Origin: an uncultured Clostridia bacterium
Lineage (GTDB): Bacteria > Bacillota > Clostridia > Christensenellales > Borkfalkiaceae
Length of the DNA stretch: 64,000 bases
Assembly: GCA_947629095.1 (NCBI GenBank)
Contig: CANRCK010000005.1
Span: forward strand, 1-64,000
Direction of reading: 5' to 3'
This document shows, piece by piece, positions 27,521 through 36,805 of this stretch (positions are counted from its first letter, which is position 1; each line of letters starts with the position of its first letter). The position numbers and the translations under genes are program-made. Below the pieces are notes generated by a model. The model did no database searches. It saw nothing but the letters and a program-made list of their open reading frames with translations, and was not told the DNA's origin.

Positions 27521-29716
27521 TTATATCCACCGGAGCACGCCGTGGCGTAGGTTAATTTTGTAGAACTGCAAAACGCTTTCGCCCTTTTCATCCACGATGC
27601 GCACCGACGTTATTGTATTTTGTGCCGAAGCTTCCCCAGGGGACAGCGCGCCCGTAACCTCTATTTCTATCCTGTGCCCGTGTAAAAGAGTGCCCAGCGA
27701 TATCCAAGCGCTGTTTTTCCCCACGTTGCCGGAAAGAATTTTTCCGTCCGCGGTTTTTGAAATGGAAACGCTGGTAATCTCTATTGTGCGCGGCAAGATT
27801 TTAAGCGGAGCGGAATTACATACAAAATCTATTCTGTTTTCGCCGCCGGCGGTGCGGTCCTTGCCCGATTCGTCCACCAGAGCCGCCGAGCACGATTTAA
27901 CCGCTTCCTCCGGCGATAATTCGCCTACAGTGTTGAGTTTTAAGCCGATTTCCACGCTCACCCACTCCGCTTTGACGTCGGGCGGGACTTTGGTAACGGC
28001 GCAGTCGGTTTTACTTAGCTCGAGAGGCAATCCGTCGTAGTATTTGCTTTTTCCGAATAGCGTTATTTCCACCGGGGACTTTATGCGGAGCTTGCCCCAT
28101 TCGCCGTACGCTTCATAATTTTTTGTGACGTCCCTGCCGTTATGGGTTATGGTAAAACCGAGTATATTATCCGCATAGCCGACTTCGGTTGAATCGGTTA
28201 TGCCGGTAATTCCCGCGGAGAGGGGAACGGCGACCGCGCCCTGCAAAAGCCCCTCGTCGCCGCCGCTTTCAACCAACTCAAAATCAAGACACGTATGCGG
28301 TTTTTTATCGTAAACCCAGCAGGCGCTGCCCGTGCGGACCTTGAATTTACGCGGAACAACGGAAAGTTTTCCGTATTCATAATCGAGGGTGTAATTTGCG
28401 GTCACATCCTCGCCGCCGTGAAAAACTTCAATCTCCAGGATTACAGAATTCAAAAGGCTGCCCGCGTCCGTAATTTTTGCACAACTTGTCACATTCCCCG
28501 AAAAAGTGTGACCTTCCAACACTTCGGATACGAAATACTCCGAATTGAAATGCTCCGCGCCGTCGTAAGTCCAGCTATCCGAGGGCGTGGTCACCTTTAA
28601 AACCCTGGGGGAGATGTGCAAATCGCCCGCCTCGAAAGTGACGGCGTAGGAGGAAGTTTTATCGTTGCCTTTTTCGTCCTTTATAATGAATGAAACGGGA
28701 TTGTTTTTATATTTCCCCGCGTCCGAAACGGCAACATAGTCAATGTCAATGCCGTGTTCGCCCACAAGATTGCCCAAAATGACCTGCGCGGACTCTTCGG
28801 AATGGGGAGCGCCGTCGTAAGTGAAGCTGCGGGAGCCTGTTTTGACGGTAATGGGGCGTGGCTCCACGGAAAGCTCGCCGAAGTCGCCCGTAACCTTGTA
28901 ATAGCGCGTGACCTCCTTGTCGCCGCACATAATTTTTATCTGCGGACGGTTTTCGATTTTGCCCACTTCCGTTGCCGAGGGGAAATACACCTCAGCCAAA
29001 TGCCCTTCGATAAGCTTCAACTCCGAGGTTATTTCCCATTCCTCGCGGAAGTGCGGATTGCCGTCGTAAACAAAGCTTTCCGATCCCGTTCTGACGGTGA
29101 TGGGGCGGGGGATATTGACTACGGCTTTCTTTACCGTATTCAACACATACGAAGAGGTTACGTCCTTCCCCTCCTCCGCGCTCAGAATTTTAACGCTGTC
29201 GGCGCGGGCGGAAATATAAAAATTCCCGTCCTCAAGCGGCTCGTATATAAATCCGTTTACAGAAAGCTCATCGCCGTACCTGAGAACCGCCGAACACGTT
29301 GGCTCGGCGCCATAGTCGATTTGGTCGTCCTCAATTGTTATTTCAACCGGAACAGGTAGAATTTTATAGGAATGTATCTTGCCGTAGCGCTTGGCGCCTG
29401 AAATATCATTTGAATAAGCCCGGACCTCGTACTCGCCGGCAAGGCGCGGGGAAGCGCTCTGCCACTCCTCCTCTCCCGCTGCACGATACTCGTACGCCAC
29501 AGGCTTAAACAGCGCTTTTGCGCCGGGCTGCAAGCTTTCGCCGTAATAAATTTCACTCACGAAATTTTCCGCAAAAACACTGCCCGTAAGACATAGAAGC
29601 ACGGTGCAGGCTATGACCGCCAAGATTACGGCGCAGATAATAAAGCGAAACTTCCAAAGCCGTAAAATTATTTTGTTTCTCTTGTTGAGTTTATCTTTGT
29701 AGGATTGATATAGCAT
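27521..29716 (-). CDS. Membrane-anchored MBG-type repeat surface protein
   Basis: A 731-residue protein anchored by one N-terminal helix (about 27-49), with the bulk outside. It carries at least four MBG/YDG-type repeats of about 75-90 residues, each opening with a strand like PRPITVRTGS and a YDGxPH motif, plus two weaker copies at the ends. Such repeats form stalk-like tandem beta domains in adhesins. It is the last gene of its operon, 7 bases after the Pro-Trp repeat protein, whose C-terminus carries a related repeat. Confidence 0.78.
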   Translation of the reverse strand: MLYQSYKDKLNKRNKIILRLWKFRFIICAVILAVIACTVLLCLTGSVFAENFVSEIYYGESLQPGAKALFKPVAYEYRAAGEEEWQSASPRLAGEYEVRAYSNDISGAKRYGKIHSYKILPVPVEITIEDDQIDYGAEPTCSAVLRYGDELSVNGFIYEPLEDGNFYISARADSVKILSAEEGKDVTSSYVLNTVKKAVVNIPRPITVRTGSESFVYDGNPHFREEWEITSELKLIEGHLAEVYFPSATEVGKIENRPQIKIMCGDKEVTRYYKVTGDFGELSVEPRPITVKTGSRSFTYDGAPHSEESAQVILGNLVGEHGIDIDYVAVSDAGKYKNNPVSFIIKDEKGNDKTSSYAVTFEAGDLHISPRVLKVTTPSDSWTYDGAEHFNSEYFVSEVLEGHTFSGNVTSCAKITDAGSLLNSVILEIEVFHGGEDVTANYTLDYEYGKLSVVPRKFKVRTGSACWVYDKKPHTCLDFELVESGGDEGLLQGAVAVPLSAGITGITDSTEVGYADNILGFTITHNGRDVTKNYEAYGEWGKLRIKSPVEITLFGKSKYYDGLPLELSKTDCAVTKVPPDVKAEWVSVEIGLKLNTVGELSPEEAVKSCSAALVDESGKDRTAGGENRIDFVCNSAPLKILPRTIEITSVSISKTADGKILSGNVGKNSAWISLGTLLHGHRIEIEVTGALSPGEASAQNTITSVRIVDEKGESVLQFYKINLRHGVLRWI

Positions 29717-29723
29717 GCCGCAC

Positions 29724-31496
29724 CTATCCGACCGTAAGAATTCCGAATATGATATTTATGCAATAGTTGGCAGTAACGTCTGCGCCGTCTTTGTCCACTA
29801 TTTTAACGGTGGCGGTATTCGGGCTTTGCCCGCGCGCCGTCTGGCCGCCCGTAAATGTCAGGTATACGGTATCGCCCTCTGCCAGCCCCTCTGCTTCAAA
29901 GTCATGGCATAAAAGCGCAGAGCCGTCATACGGCTTGTTCGCCGAGCCTGTGGAGATAGTGACGGAGCGCATTGTAAGCTCTAATGTACCGTAGATATAA
30001 TCGATAATATACAGCTCGGTAACGTCGGCGCCCGTGGCGTCTTTTATCGTTGCGGTAAAGATGTTGTCGATTATGCCAACGGTTTTGGTCTGCGCGTATA
30101 CGCCCGTAATTATATGACTGCCGTCGGCAAGCGTACCCGATACAATTCTGCAACTCTCCTCTTTAAAGGGTATGCCCGAATACTCTGCCGAAGCCGAACC
30201 GCTCTCCAATACCATGTGATGCCTTTGGCACATGGTGCAGATATCGTTTTTAAAATTATGCACGCCCGTTGCAGGGATTGATTCCGTTTCGGGTGCGCGG
30301 CAGATTATACACACGCGGCTCTTCGTTCCTTCCGAACTGCAGGTAGGCTCGAGGGTCGTCACCCATCCGTCGCCGTTCTCTCCGCCCATGTACCTATGCG
30401 TACACACGCCGTTACCTAATTCCGTCCAGGGGAAATCTTCGGGCAGGTCTTCCCAAGGCACTATGCCCCAAGGGAAATTTTCGGGCATCTGCTCCCAAGG
30501 CACCTTTGTCCAAGGTATTTTATCCAGCGGAACCTCGTCCCAAGGAAAATCTTCAGGTATTGTCGTCCACGGTATCTCCGTCCACGGCATTTCTTCGGGC
30601 AAGCTGCCCCAAGGCACCTTTGCCCAAGGTATTTTATCAAGCGGAACCTCGTCCCAAGGGAAATCTTCCGGTATTGTCGTCCACGGTATCTCCGTCCACG
30701 GCATTTCTTCGGGCAAGCTGCCCCAAGGCACCTTTGTCCAAGGTATTTTATCCAGCGGAACCTCGTCCCAAGGAAAATCTTCCGGTATTGTCGTCCACGG
30801 TATCTCCGTCCACGGCATTTCCTCGGGCAAACTGTTCCAAGGCACCTTTGCCCAAGGTATTTTATCCAGCGGAACCTCATCCCAAGGGAAATCTTCCGGT
30901 ATTGCCGTCCACGGTATCTCCGTCCACGGCATTTCCTCGGGCAAATTGTTCCAAGGCACCTTTGCCCAAGGTATTTTATCCAGCGGAACCTCGTCCCAAG
31001 GAAAATCTTCCGGTATTGCCGTCCACGGTATCTCCGTCCACGGCATTTCCTCGGGCAAATTGTCCCAAGGCATTTCGGTCCAGGGTAGCTCGCTTACAGG
31101 TACGTCGCTCCAGGGGAAATTTTCCCAATCAAACCCGTCGTACGGAAAATCTTCGGGCAGTTCTTCCCACGGGACGCTCTCCCAAGGAATCTTGTCCGCA
31201 GGGATATCGTCGGGGAGTTTTTCCCACGGGACCTCCGTCCACGGCATACTTTCCCATTCGGTATCTTCGGGCATATCCTCCCACGGCACATCGTGCCACG
31301 GAAAGTTTTCGGGGAACTCCTTCCAGGGTATCTTGTCCCAGGGGATATCGTCCGGCAGATCGAGCGCCGGCTTTTCGGGACCGGTTTCCGATTCGGCGTT
31401 CAAGCTTGCAACGTTTATCGCCAAAAAAACGATAAGCGCCATGGCGGCAATCATCAACAATCCCAGAACATATAAAATAATCGACTGTTTTCGCAT
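29724..31496 (-). CDS. Membrane-anchored Pro-Trp repeat surface protein
   Basis: A 590-residue protein with an N-terminal helix (about 8-30) and then about 310 residues of an unusual acidic repeat built from PWxx-hydrophobic steps (such as IPWDKIPWKEF). The middle of it is five near-identical 38-residue units. After it comes a Cys-rich module, EPTCSSEGTKSRVCIICR with HxF and CTMCQRHH, of the kind also seen in the lipoprotein at 19.3-20.4 kb. One MBG-type repeat (TISTGSANKPYDG) ends the protein. I do not recognise the Pro-Trp region as a named domain; it may be an extended stalk. Both strands are open over the repeats, but only this one has a signal anchor and a ribosome binding site. Confidence 0.78.
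   Translation of the reverse strand: MRKQSIILYVLGLLMIAAMALIVFLAINVASLNAESETGPEKPALDLPDDIPWDKIPWKEFPENFPWHDVPWEDMPEDTEWESMPWTEVPWEKLPDDIPADKIPWESVPWEELPEDFPYDGFDWENFPWSDVPVSELPWTEMPWDNLPEEMPWTEIPWTAIPEDFPWDEVPLDKIPWAKVPWNNLPEEMPWTEIPWTAIPEDFPWDEVPLDKIPWAKVPWNSLPEEMPWTEIPWTTIPEDFPWDEVPLDKIPWTKVPWGSLPEEMPWTEIPWTTIPEDFPWDEVPLDKIPWAKVPWGSLPEEMPWTEIPWTTIPEDFPWDEVPLDKIPWTKVPWEQMPENFPWGIVPWEDLPEDFPWTELGNGVCTHRYMGGENGDGWVTTLEPTCSSEGTKSRVCIICRAPETESIPATGVHNFKNDICTMCQRHHMVLESGSASAEYSGIPFKEESCRIVSGTLADGSHIITGVYAQTKTVGIIDNIFTATIKDATGADVTELYIIDYIYGTLELTMRSVTISTGSANKPYDGSALLCHDFEAEGLAEGDTVYLTFTGGQTARGQSPNTATVKIVDKDGADVTANYCINIIFGILTVG
30495..31070. repeat. Five tandem 114-bp units encoding 38-residue Pro-Trp repeats
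   Basis: Near-identical 114-bp units occur five times. Each encodes NLPEEMPWTEIPW, then a TIPEDFPWDEV-type segment, then PLDKIPWAKV. Differences are mostly single bases (Ala/Thr, Gly/Asn/Asp changes). Such identity suggests recent copy-number change. A short-read assembly may have collapsed or expanded the array. Confidence 0.88.
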
Positions 31497-31505
31497 AATG
31501 TACTC

Positions 31506-32903
31506 CTATTCATACCGGCTCACGGTCCGGAGACATTCAATACAGCGCGGCATGCCGCCCGGCATATTTTCGAGCAGCGCCCAAAGCTTTTGCAACTCTT
31601 CGCCGTACTTGGATACGTCTATTACGCCCAATTTGCGTATGACCTTTTTGGAGAGGATATCATCCAGCCCCTCCGTTTCCGTTCCGCCGCACGCAACATA
31701 TGCCGACACATAAGCGGATATCTGCCTTTTTATACGGTTGCCGTATGTTATGCGGAATTTTTCAATTAAAAACTTATCCAGAACTTCAATGCGCGCCAAG
31801 CTTTCATCCGAAAGCTCAAAACCCGCTGCGGCAGCCCTCACCATGCCGTCAAATGCGGCGAATGTGATTGAGACATTCGGCTCTTTTGCCGCCTTTACAG
31901 GCTCTGAACGCCCCGTAAGGTTCAAAATCATTGCCCTGTCGTAAACCTTGTCGGAAATGGCAAACGCCGAATCGTCGTCGTTTACCGTGCCTATAAACCA
32001 CATATTTTCGGGCAGCTTTACTGCGCCGTCCTTTAATCCTTCCGGATCGTTTATCCATTTATCCGGAACCACTTGCAGATATCTCAGATCCGGATCGGGA
32101 ATTTCCAAAAGGGAGAGAAATTCCGCAAAGTAATACTCTATGCGCGCAATATTCATTTCGTCAAGAACGGTTATATACATGGCGTCGCTGCCGTTAGCTT
32201 CGTATAGCTTTTTGAACAAAACCGTTTCATTGAAGTTTTTGGTGAATTCGTTGTAATAGCCCACAAGGTCCGCCCGCTCCTTCCACATGGGCTGCACGGG
32301 GATTATTGTGGACGGATTGCCGATATATTCGCCGAAGGCATAGGCGAGGGAGGTTTTCCCCGCGCCGGATATGCCTTGAAGTATCAATATTTTGGAAGTT
32401 GCCAAACCGGCAACGAATTCACGGATTTCGTTTTCGGAGAAATACAGACCTAAGTTTGCAGCCGCAAAATTGCGGAATCCCGCACAGAATTCCGCGAGCG
32501 TGTTGACTTTTTTGCCGTTTTTAACCGCTGCGGGAACGATTGAAGAAATACCTTCGAAGCGCGAGGGAAAACGCCTGCCCAGCTCAGCCGAATATGCGGC
32601 ACGCTCTGCCTCTATCGCCCTTTCCATACCGTTCTCCCACTTGTCTCTGACCTTGTTTACCCTTCTGCGCCTTAAAAACAGGAAGATGACAAATGCCAAC
32701 AGCAGCACGGGCAAAATTATCACCCATACCAATATGAGAACGCTCTTGCCGCCGAAGGAAAAATAGCCGAGCAACGTTTGGATTATGGGATTTAAAAGCC
32801 CGCTTGCGTCGAGATAAATGAGAACGCCCACAAAGGTTCCGCCGGCTAGCGCTATGACGGTCAAAAGCACAATAAAGAAAATACGCCTAAGCTTTTTACT
32901 CAT
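31506..32903 (-). CDS. Membrane-anchored McrB-like AAA ATPase (paralogue 1)
   Basis: A 465-residue protein with two N-terminal helices (about 8-30 and 50-72), a linker, and an McrB-type AAA domain: Walker A GISGAGKTS, Walker B ITVLDEMNIAR, sensor FIGTVNDDD and arginine-finger region KVYDRAMI. Over the AAA core it is a close paralogue of the ATPase encoded two genes upstream, sharing long segments such as TIIPVQPMWKER and EYYFAEFLSL. ATG at 32903 is chosen for its GGAGGG and overlaps the previous gene by 8 bases. McrB proteins are normally soluble GTPases/ATPases of restriction systems. The membrane anchor is unusual. Confidence 0.85.
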   Translation of the reverse strand: MSKKLRRIFFIVLLTVIALAGGTFVGVLIYLDASGLLNPIIQTLLGYFSFGGKSVLILVWVIILPVLLLAFVIFLFLRRRRVNKVRDKWENGMERAIEAERAAYSAELGRRFPSRFEGISSIVPAAVKNGKKVNTLAEFCAGFRNFAAANLGLYFSENEIREFVAGLATSKILILQGISGAGKTSLAYAFGEYIGNPSTIIPVQPMWKERADLVGYYNEFTKNFNETVLFKKLYEANGSDAMYITVLDEMNIARIEYYFAEFLSLLEIPDPDLRYLQVVPDKWINDPEGLKDGAVKLPENMWFIGTVNDDDSAFAISDKVYDRAMILNLTGRSEPVKAAKEPNVSITFAAFDGMVRAAAAGFELSDESLARIEVLDKFLIEKFRITYGNRIKRQISAYVSAYVACGGTETEGLDDILSKKVIRKLGVIDVSKYGEELQKLWALLENMPGGMPRCIECLRTVSRYE

Positions 32904-34437
32904 TGGGTGCGCCCTCCGTCTCTTTTTCGGCATATATATTGTCTTTTTTGCCGAAAATGCGCTGTTTGATTTCCGCGCGCGACTGTTCTTTCAAGGCTTT
33001 TTTTACACCCCGCCACTCACGGTTCAAAAGCCTGCCCAAAGCTTCATAATAGCTTTCAAGCCTGTCCAGACCTTCTTCCGAAGCGAACTCGCCTTCGGCT
33101 ATCTGACCTTTATCCGCCATAAGCGCGACCAAGCGCGCCTCGAGAGCTTTGTTCCGTGCGGCAAGATCCGAATTTTCGGCAATGAGCTTTTCCGTCTTTG
33201 TTTGCAGATTTTCAATCCGCTCCGCGTCCTCCTGCAAACGTCTGAGGTTTTGGGCGGATTGAACGGCGTATTGCTCCCCGCTCTTTTCCAATTGCGCCCT
33301 GTATTCCTCAACGGCTTGCCCGGAGTTCAGCCTTTCCTCCTCGACAAGCTTTTTGAGTCCGTCTATTGTCCGGTCCTGCTCGGCAAGCCGCCTGCGCGCC
33401 GCGGCAAGTTCCTTTACTTCTCCTAAAAGCTCCGCATTCTTCTCTTCAAGCAACAATATGTATTCTTCGATATTTTTACCGCCGTGCGCGTTTTCAAGCG
33501 CAAGCCGCTTCTCTTTAAAAAGCTTTTCTTCCTCCGAAAGATAATTATTTCTTAGCTCCATGCCTATATCCGGACCTCCGCCGTATAAGGCAAAGGCATA
33601 TAAAACGGCGGGCAAAGCAAGCTCAAAGGAGTCGGCAGACTCCCAATTCTGCACGGACGTGTTGAGTTTTTCTTCCCTATCAGACAAAATATACTCGTAC
33701 AGGGTTACCGCTTCCCTGAAATTTTTATTCATTTTAAGCACGTTGGTTAAAGTGAGCGATTTTATTTTATCCGACTTGGCAACCTCGAGCATAAGAGGGG
33801 TGCGCAGATAGTAGTCTATGGACTGCCGCAGCTGCTCTATGGCGGTTATATTCTCCCGCATGGTCAATTTGAACCCGTCCCTCTCGTCTTTCAGCTTTAA
33901 ATCAACCGTAAGTCTGCGTGTGCCGAGGTTTACTTTTTTGCGTACGGTCAGCGTGCCCTCGTATGAGTTTGCGCGCAAAAGTTTGGCAAGTTTTTCCGCG
34001 GTGTACTCTTTAAGCTTACAAAGGAGAGTATATAAAAATCTGTTTTCGTAAGTTGCATAGTCGTTCAGCCGCTCCACCGTAAAAAGCTTATCGGGCACAA
34101 TCTGCTCCCCGCTCTTTTCACGGTTTATACAGTCGCTGCGGCGGGCGAGGTGCTGCACCGATTCCTTGGAAACGCGCTTAACCTTTTCTATGGGCAGAAC
34201 TTCACCCTCGGAGCGGATGAACCTTCTCTCTTCATCCATAGCCCTGCCAATTGCGTTCAGACCGTCGCTTACTACCTTTATCCATTCGGCGTCGGTTTCG
34301 GCAAAGGTTGCCTTTGCACAGATCTCTTCGCCGCCTGCCGAGGCTACCGCGTCTATCAGCGATTGGAACTCGGGGTCGGCTTTTGCTGTCTCTTTAAATT
34401 GCTTTATTGCCCTGTAGAGGGCGTATTCCTCGTTCAT
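32896..34437 (-). CDS. DUF2357-like / coiled-coil partner of the McrB-like ATPases
   Basis: A 513-residue soluble protein. The first ~300 residues include ERLNDYATYENRFLYTLL, which resembles the conserved block of DUF2357 proteins that pair with McrB-like ATPases. From about 310 to 470 it is a long coiled coil rich in Glu, Arg and Leu. I see no PD-(D/E)xK nuclease motif, so it may be a structural or regulatory partner instead of a nuclease. It lies between the two AAA genes, overlapping one by 8 bases. The DUF2357 assignment is tentative. Confidence 0.55.
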   Translation of the reverse strand: MNEEYALYRAIKQFKETAKADPEFQSLIDAVASAGGEEICAKATFAETDAEWIKVVSDGLNAIGRAMDEERRFIRSEGEVLPIEKVKRVSKESVQHLARRSDCINREKSGEQIVPDKLFTVERLNDYATYENRFLYTLLCKLKEYTAEKLAKLLRANSYEGTLTVRKKVNLGTRRLTVDLKLKDERDGFKLTMRENITAIEQLRQSIDYYLRTPLMLEVAKSDKIKSLTLTNVLKMNKNFREAVTLYEYILSDREEKLNTSVQNWESADSFELALPAVLYAFALYGGGPDIGMELRNNYLSEEEKLFKEKRLALENAHGGKNIEEYILLLEEKNAELLGEVKELAAARRRLAEQDRTIDGLKKLVEEERLNSGQAVEEYRAQLEKSGEQYAVQSAQNLRRLQEDAERIENLQTKTEKLIAENSDLAARNKALEARLVALMADKGQIAEGEFASEEGLDRLESYYEALGRLLNREWRGVKKALKEQSRAEIKQRIFGKKDNIYAEKETEGAPNE

Positions 34438-34446
34438 AGCGCCCTC

Positions 34447-35739
34447 CTACTTCAATCTCGCCATTGTACGCACGGCTGCCACGGAACGGGGCATTGCGCC
34501 CTCCCCGAACAGCTCATCCAAAAACTTGCAGAGCTGCTCGGCTTCCCCTCGCCTGTATGAGAGGTTCTGCATTTCGAGCTTCCTCAAAACCTTTTTTGCG
34601 AGAATATCGTCCAACGCCTCGGTTTCGCTGCCTCCGCACGCTGCATATACGGGCAGATAGCTTTTAATCTGTCTCATTATACGGTTCCCGAAAGATATTT
34701 TAAACTTTTCGCCCAAATATTCGTCAAGCTTGGCAATGCGGTCGGCAACTTCGGCGGGGAACGGGCTGTTTGCTATAACGTTTTTAACGACCTCGTTGAA
34801 TTTTTCGGCGGTTACGGGCATCGTCCCGTAGCTTTCGGCTTTAAACTCCTCCGCCTTTTTTTCGAGGTCGACGATCATGCTTCTGTCGTAAACCTTGTCG
34901 GATATTGCAAACGTAGAGTCGTCGTTGTTTGCAGTTCCCAAAAACCACATATTTTGGGGCAGCATTATGCTGCCGTTTTGCAGGTCCTCAGGGTCGTTGT
35001 CCCACTTATCCGAAACGATTTCAAGGCGCCTCAGCTCGGGGTCGGGGATCTCCATAAGTGAGAGAAACTCGGCAAAATAATACTCTACGCGGGCTATGTT
35101 CAGCTCGTCGAGAATGGTTATGTATATATCCTTCCGCATATTCGCCTCGTACATCTTTTGCAGAAGAGGCGTCTGGTTGAAGCTTTTGGTAAATTCGTTA
35201 TAATAACCCAACAGGTCGGACCTCTCCTTCCACATGGGCTGGACGGGGATTATGGTTGAAGGGTTCTCCAAAAATTCCCCAAAGGCGAAGGCAAGGGACG
35301 TTTTGCCCGTGCCGGACATTCCCTGAAGTATTATAAAGTGGGAAACGGCGACGCCCGAAATAAATTCACGTATGGTTTTTATATCGTAATACAGCCCGAG
35401 CTTACCCGCGGCAAAGTTGCGGAACCCGGCACAGAACTCCGCAAGCGTGAAATCTTCAACAAACGGCTTTTCAACATAGGTTGCCTTTTGTTCGTCAAGC
35501 GCCTTTAACATTTCAAAGCGGGAAGCCGAAGCTTCCTTTTGGGATTGTTCTTCAGCCTTGTCCGCACTCTCGTTCAAACGGAGGGTGAGATTGTCAAAGC
35601 GCTTTTCGTTTATCATAGCCGCAATTACCGTAAAGAGCATCAAAAGCACCATTACGGTGACATAGGCAATGATAAATTTCGGATCCTTGATTAACTCCCA
35701 TATCTCTTTAAAAGAGGGAGCGAGCATAAATTTGTTCAT
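34447..35739 (-). CDS. Membrane-anchored McrB-like AAA ATPase (paralogue 2)
   Basis: A 430-residue paralogue of the ATPase at 31.5-32.9 kb. One N-terminal helix (about 22-44) is followed by a short coiled segment, then EFCAGFRNFAAGKLGLYYD and the AAA core: Walker A GMSGTGKTS, Walker B ITILDELNIAR, sensor FLGTANNDD and KVYDRSMI. The two ATPases probably form a mixed ring, but that is inference. It starts 41 bases after the polytopic membrane protein gene and ends 9 bases before the DUF2357-like gene. Confidence 0.85.
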   Translation of the reverse strand: MNKFMLAPSFKEIWELIKDPKFIIAYVTVMVLLMLFTVIAAMINEKRFDNLTLRLNESADKAEEQSQKEASASRFEMLKALDEQKATYVEKPFVEDFTLAEFCAGFRNFAAGKLGLYYDIKTIREFISGVAVSHFIILQGMSGTGKTSLAFAFGEFLENPSTIIPVQPMWKERSDLLGYYNEFTKSFNQTPLLQKMYEANMRKDIYITILDELNIARVEYYFAEFLSLMEIPDPELRRLEIVSDKWDNDPEDLQNGSIMLPQNMWFLGTANNDDSTFAISDKVYDRSMIVDLEKKAEEFKAESYGTMPVTAEKFNEVVKNVIANSPFPAEVADRIAKLDEYLGEKFKISFGNRIMRQIKSYLPVYAACGGSETEALDDILAKKVLRKLEMQNLSYRRGEAEQLCKFLDELFGEGAMPRSVAAVRTMARLK

Positions 35740-35780
35740 AATTCCTCTGTAAAAAATTTATTTGTAGACTTAGTATTAAC

Positions 35781-36617
35781 TTAATTGAATGTGACGTCTG
35801 CGTCCGCCTTGCTTTTGCGCAACCTCAGGTCAACCCCGCACAAAATGCCGGCGCCGACGGCAAGGGGGATAATAACGGCGACAGCCGTGCCGGACCACAT
35901 AAGAACAGTATCCAGCTGCGTGCGTTCAAGCGAAACAAGCAAAACGGAATAGGTTATAGCCGCCGACAAAAGAAAGGCTGAGAGCGCCCGGAAAATTATC
36001 CCCAAATATCTTTTGATTTTTTTGCGGGCAAAAACGCAGATTACAGCGGCGATTACCACCTCCCCCGCAATGAGCAACAGCACAACTTTTTTCGCGCCGG
36101 CGGCAAACTTGGCTGCCGCAAGATAGTGCAGCATTACGGAAAGAACGGGCACCGCTGCCGCTATTGCCACGGCAATCAGCGCAAAAAGAAGTACACCGTA
36201 CGCTTTACGCCCGCGCCCGTTTTCTTCCGCGGGCAACCCGGCTTCCGAGGGTGCGGGGATATCGCCTATGCCTCTGCGGGACCACATCAATCCCGCTGCG
36301 GTGAGCAAAGCGGTAACCACAGCAAGCAATATCCAGGGTAAAGCAATAATTATTGCGGTATCCCCCGCAAAACCTACATAAAATCCACGTCTCATTCTGC
36401 TGAAAAATGCAAAAATAACCCATACAGCCACCGAAATATCGGCGGAAACTGCAAGAGCTACCAATAAAAAAGGCAATATTTTACTTTTTAACGAAGCGCG
36501 GCAAACGATTGCGCGGCGCGCGCCGCGGAATGCCGCGGGAAGAACGGAAAATGAAAATATTCCTATAAAACCAATACATATCACAAGCAAAATTACCCAA
36601 TATAGCACTATTTTCAA
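35781..36617 (-). CDS. Polytopic membrane protein opening the McrB-like operon
   Basis: A 278-residue, very hydrophobic protein with about seven predicted membrane helices and short charged loops; no family is recognised. It is the first gene after a consensus promoter. The start is uncertain: the frame can begin at a TTG only 2 bases from AGAAAGGA, or at a GTG three codons later (36608) with better spacing. Position suggests a membrane platform for the ATPases downstream. Confidence 0.6.
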   Translation of the reverse strand: MKIVLYWVILLVICIGFIGIFSFSVLPAAFRGARRAIVCRASLKSKILPFLLVALAVSADISVAVWVIFAFFSRMRRGFYVGFAGDTAIIIALPWILLAVVTALLTAAGLMWSRRGIGDIPAPSEAGLPAEENGRGRKAYGVLLFALIAVAIAAAVPVLSVMLHYLAAAKFAAGAKKVVLLLIAGEVVIAAVICVFARKKIKRYLGIIFRALSAFLLSAAITYSVLLVSLERTQLDTVLMWSGTAVAVIIPLAVGAGILCGVDLRLRKSKADADVTFN

Positions 36618-36653
36618 TTCCTTTCTGTTAAATGTTTTTATTTGTTGTTCCGC

Positions 36654-36690
36654 AACAAATAGCCCCCCATGGGGGGCTTGGCGATTTGTT
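36654..36690 (-). promoter_or_regulatory. Leader hairpin of the McrB-like operon
   Basis: The palindrome AGCCCCCC-AT-GGGGGGCT sits inside a longer stem in which AACAAAT pairs with ATTTGTT, with a 5-base bulge on one side. On the minus strand it falls in the 5' leader, between the predicted transcription start (about 36693) and the first start codon. It may affect transcript stability or elongation. There is no T tract directly after it in that direction. Confidence 0.6.
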
Positions 36691-36699
36691 TGTTTTTTT

Positions 36700-36729
36700 A
36701 TTATACTGTATTTTGTCGGTTTTTGTCAA
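36700..36729 (-). promoter_or_regulatory. Consensus promoter of the McrB-like operon
   Basis: A perfect TTGACA and a perfect TATAAT are 18 bp apart on the minus strand, the same architecture as the giant lipoprotein promoter. The leader of about 75 bases contains a strong hairpin. Confidence 0.85.
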
Positions 36730-36805
36730 CAAGTTATCTATTATTTCGGCTTTCGAATTTGATTTTTGGCTATAATGCTTGGATTCCCGTATTATCTGCC
36801 AAAAT

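Noticed and set aside
30495..31070. Possible CRISPR array suggested by the regular repeats
   Set aside because: The units are contiguous, coding, 114 bp long and without unique spacers, and no cas gene is present.
30232..31713. Long open frames on the plus strand opposite the Pro-Trp repeats (up to about 490 codons)
   Set aside because: They arise because the 114-bp repeats lack stops in several frames. They have Ser/Gly-His low-complexity composition, no ribosome binding site and no family features, and the minus-strand protein has a membrane anchor and proper start.
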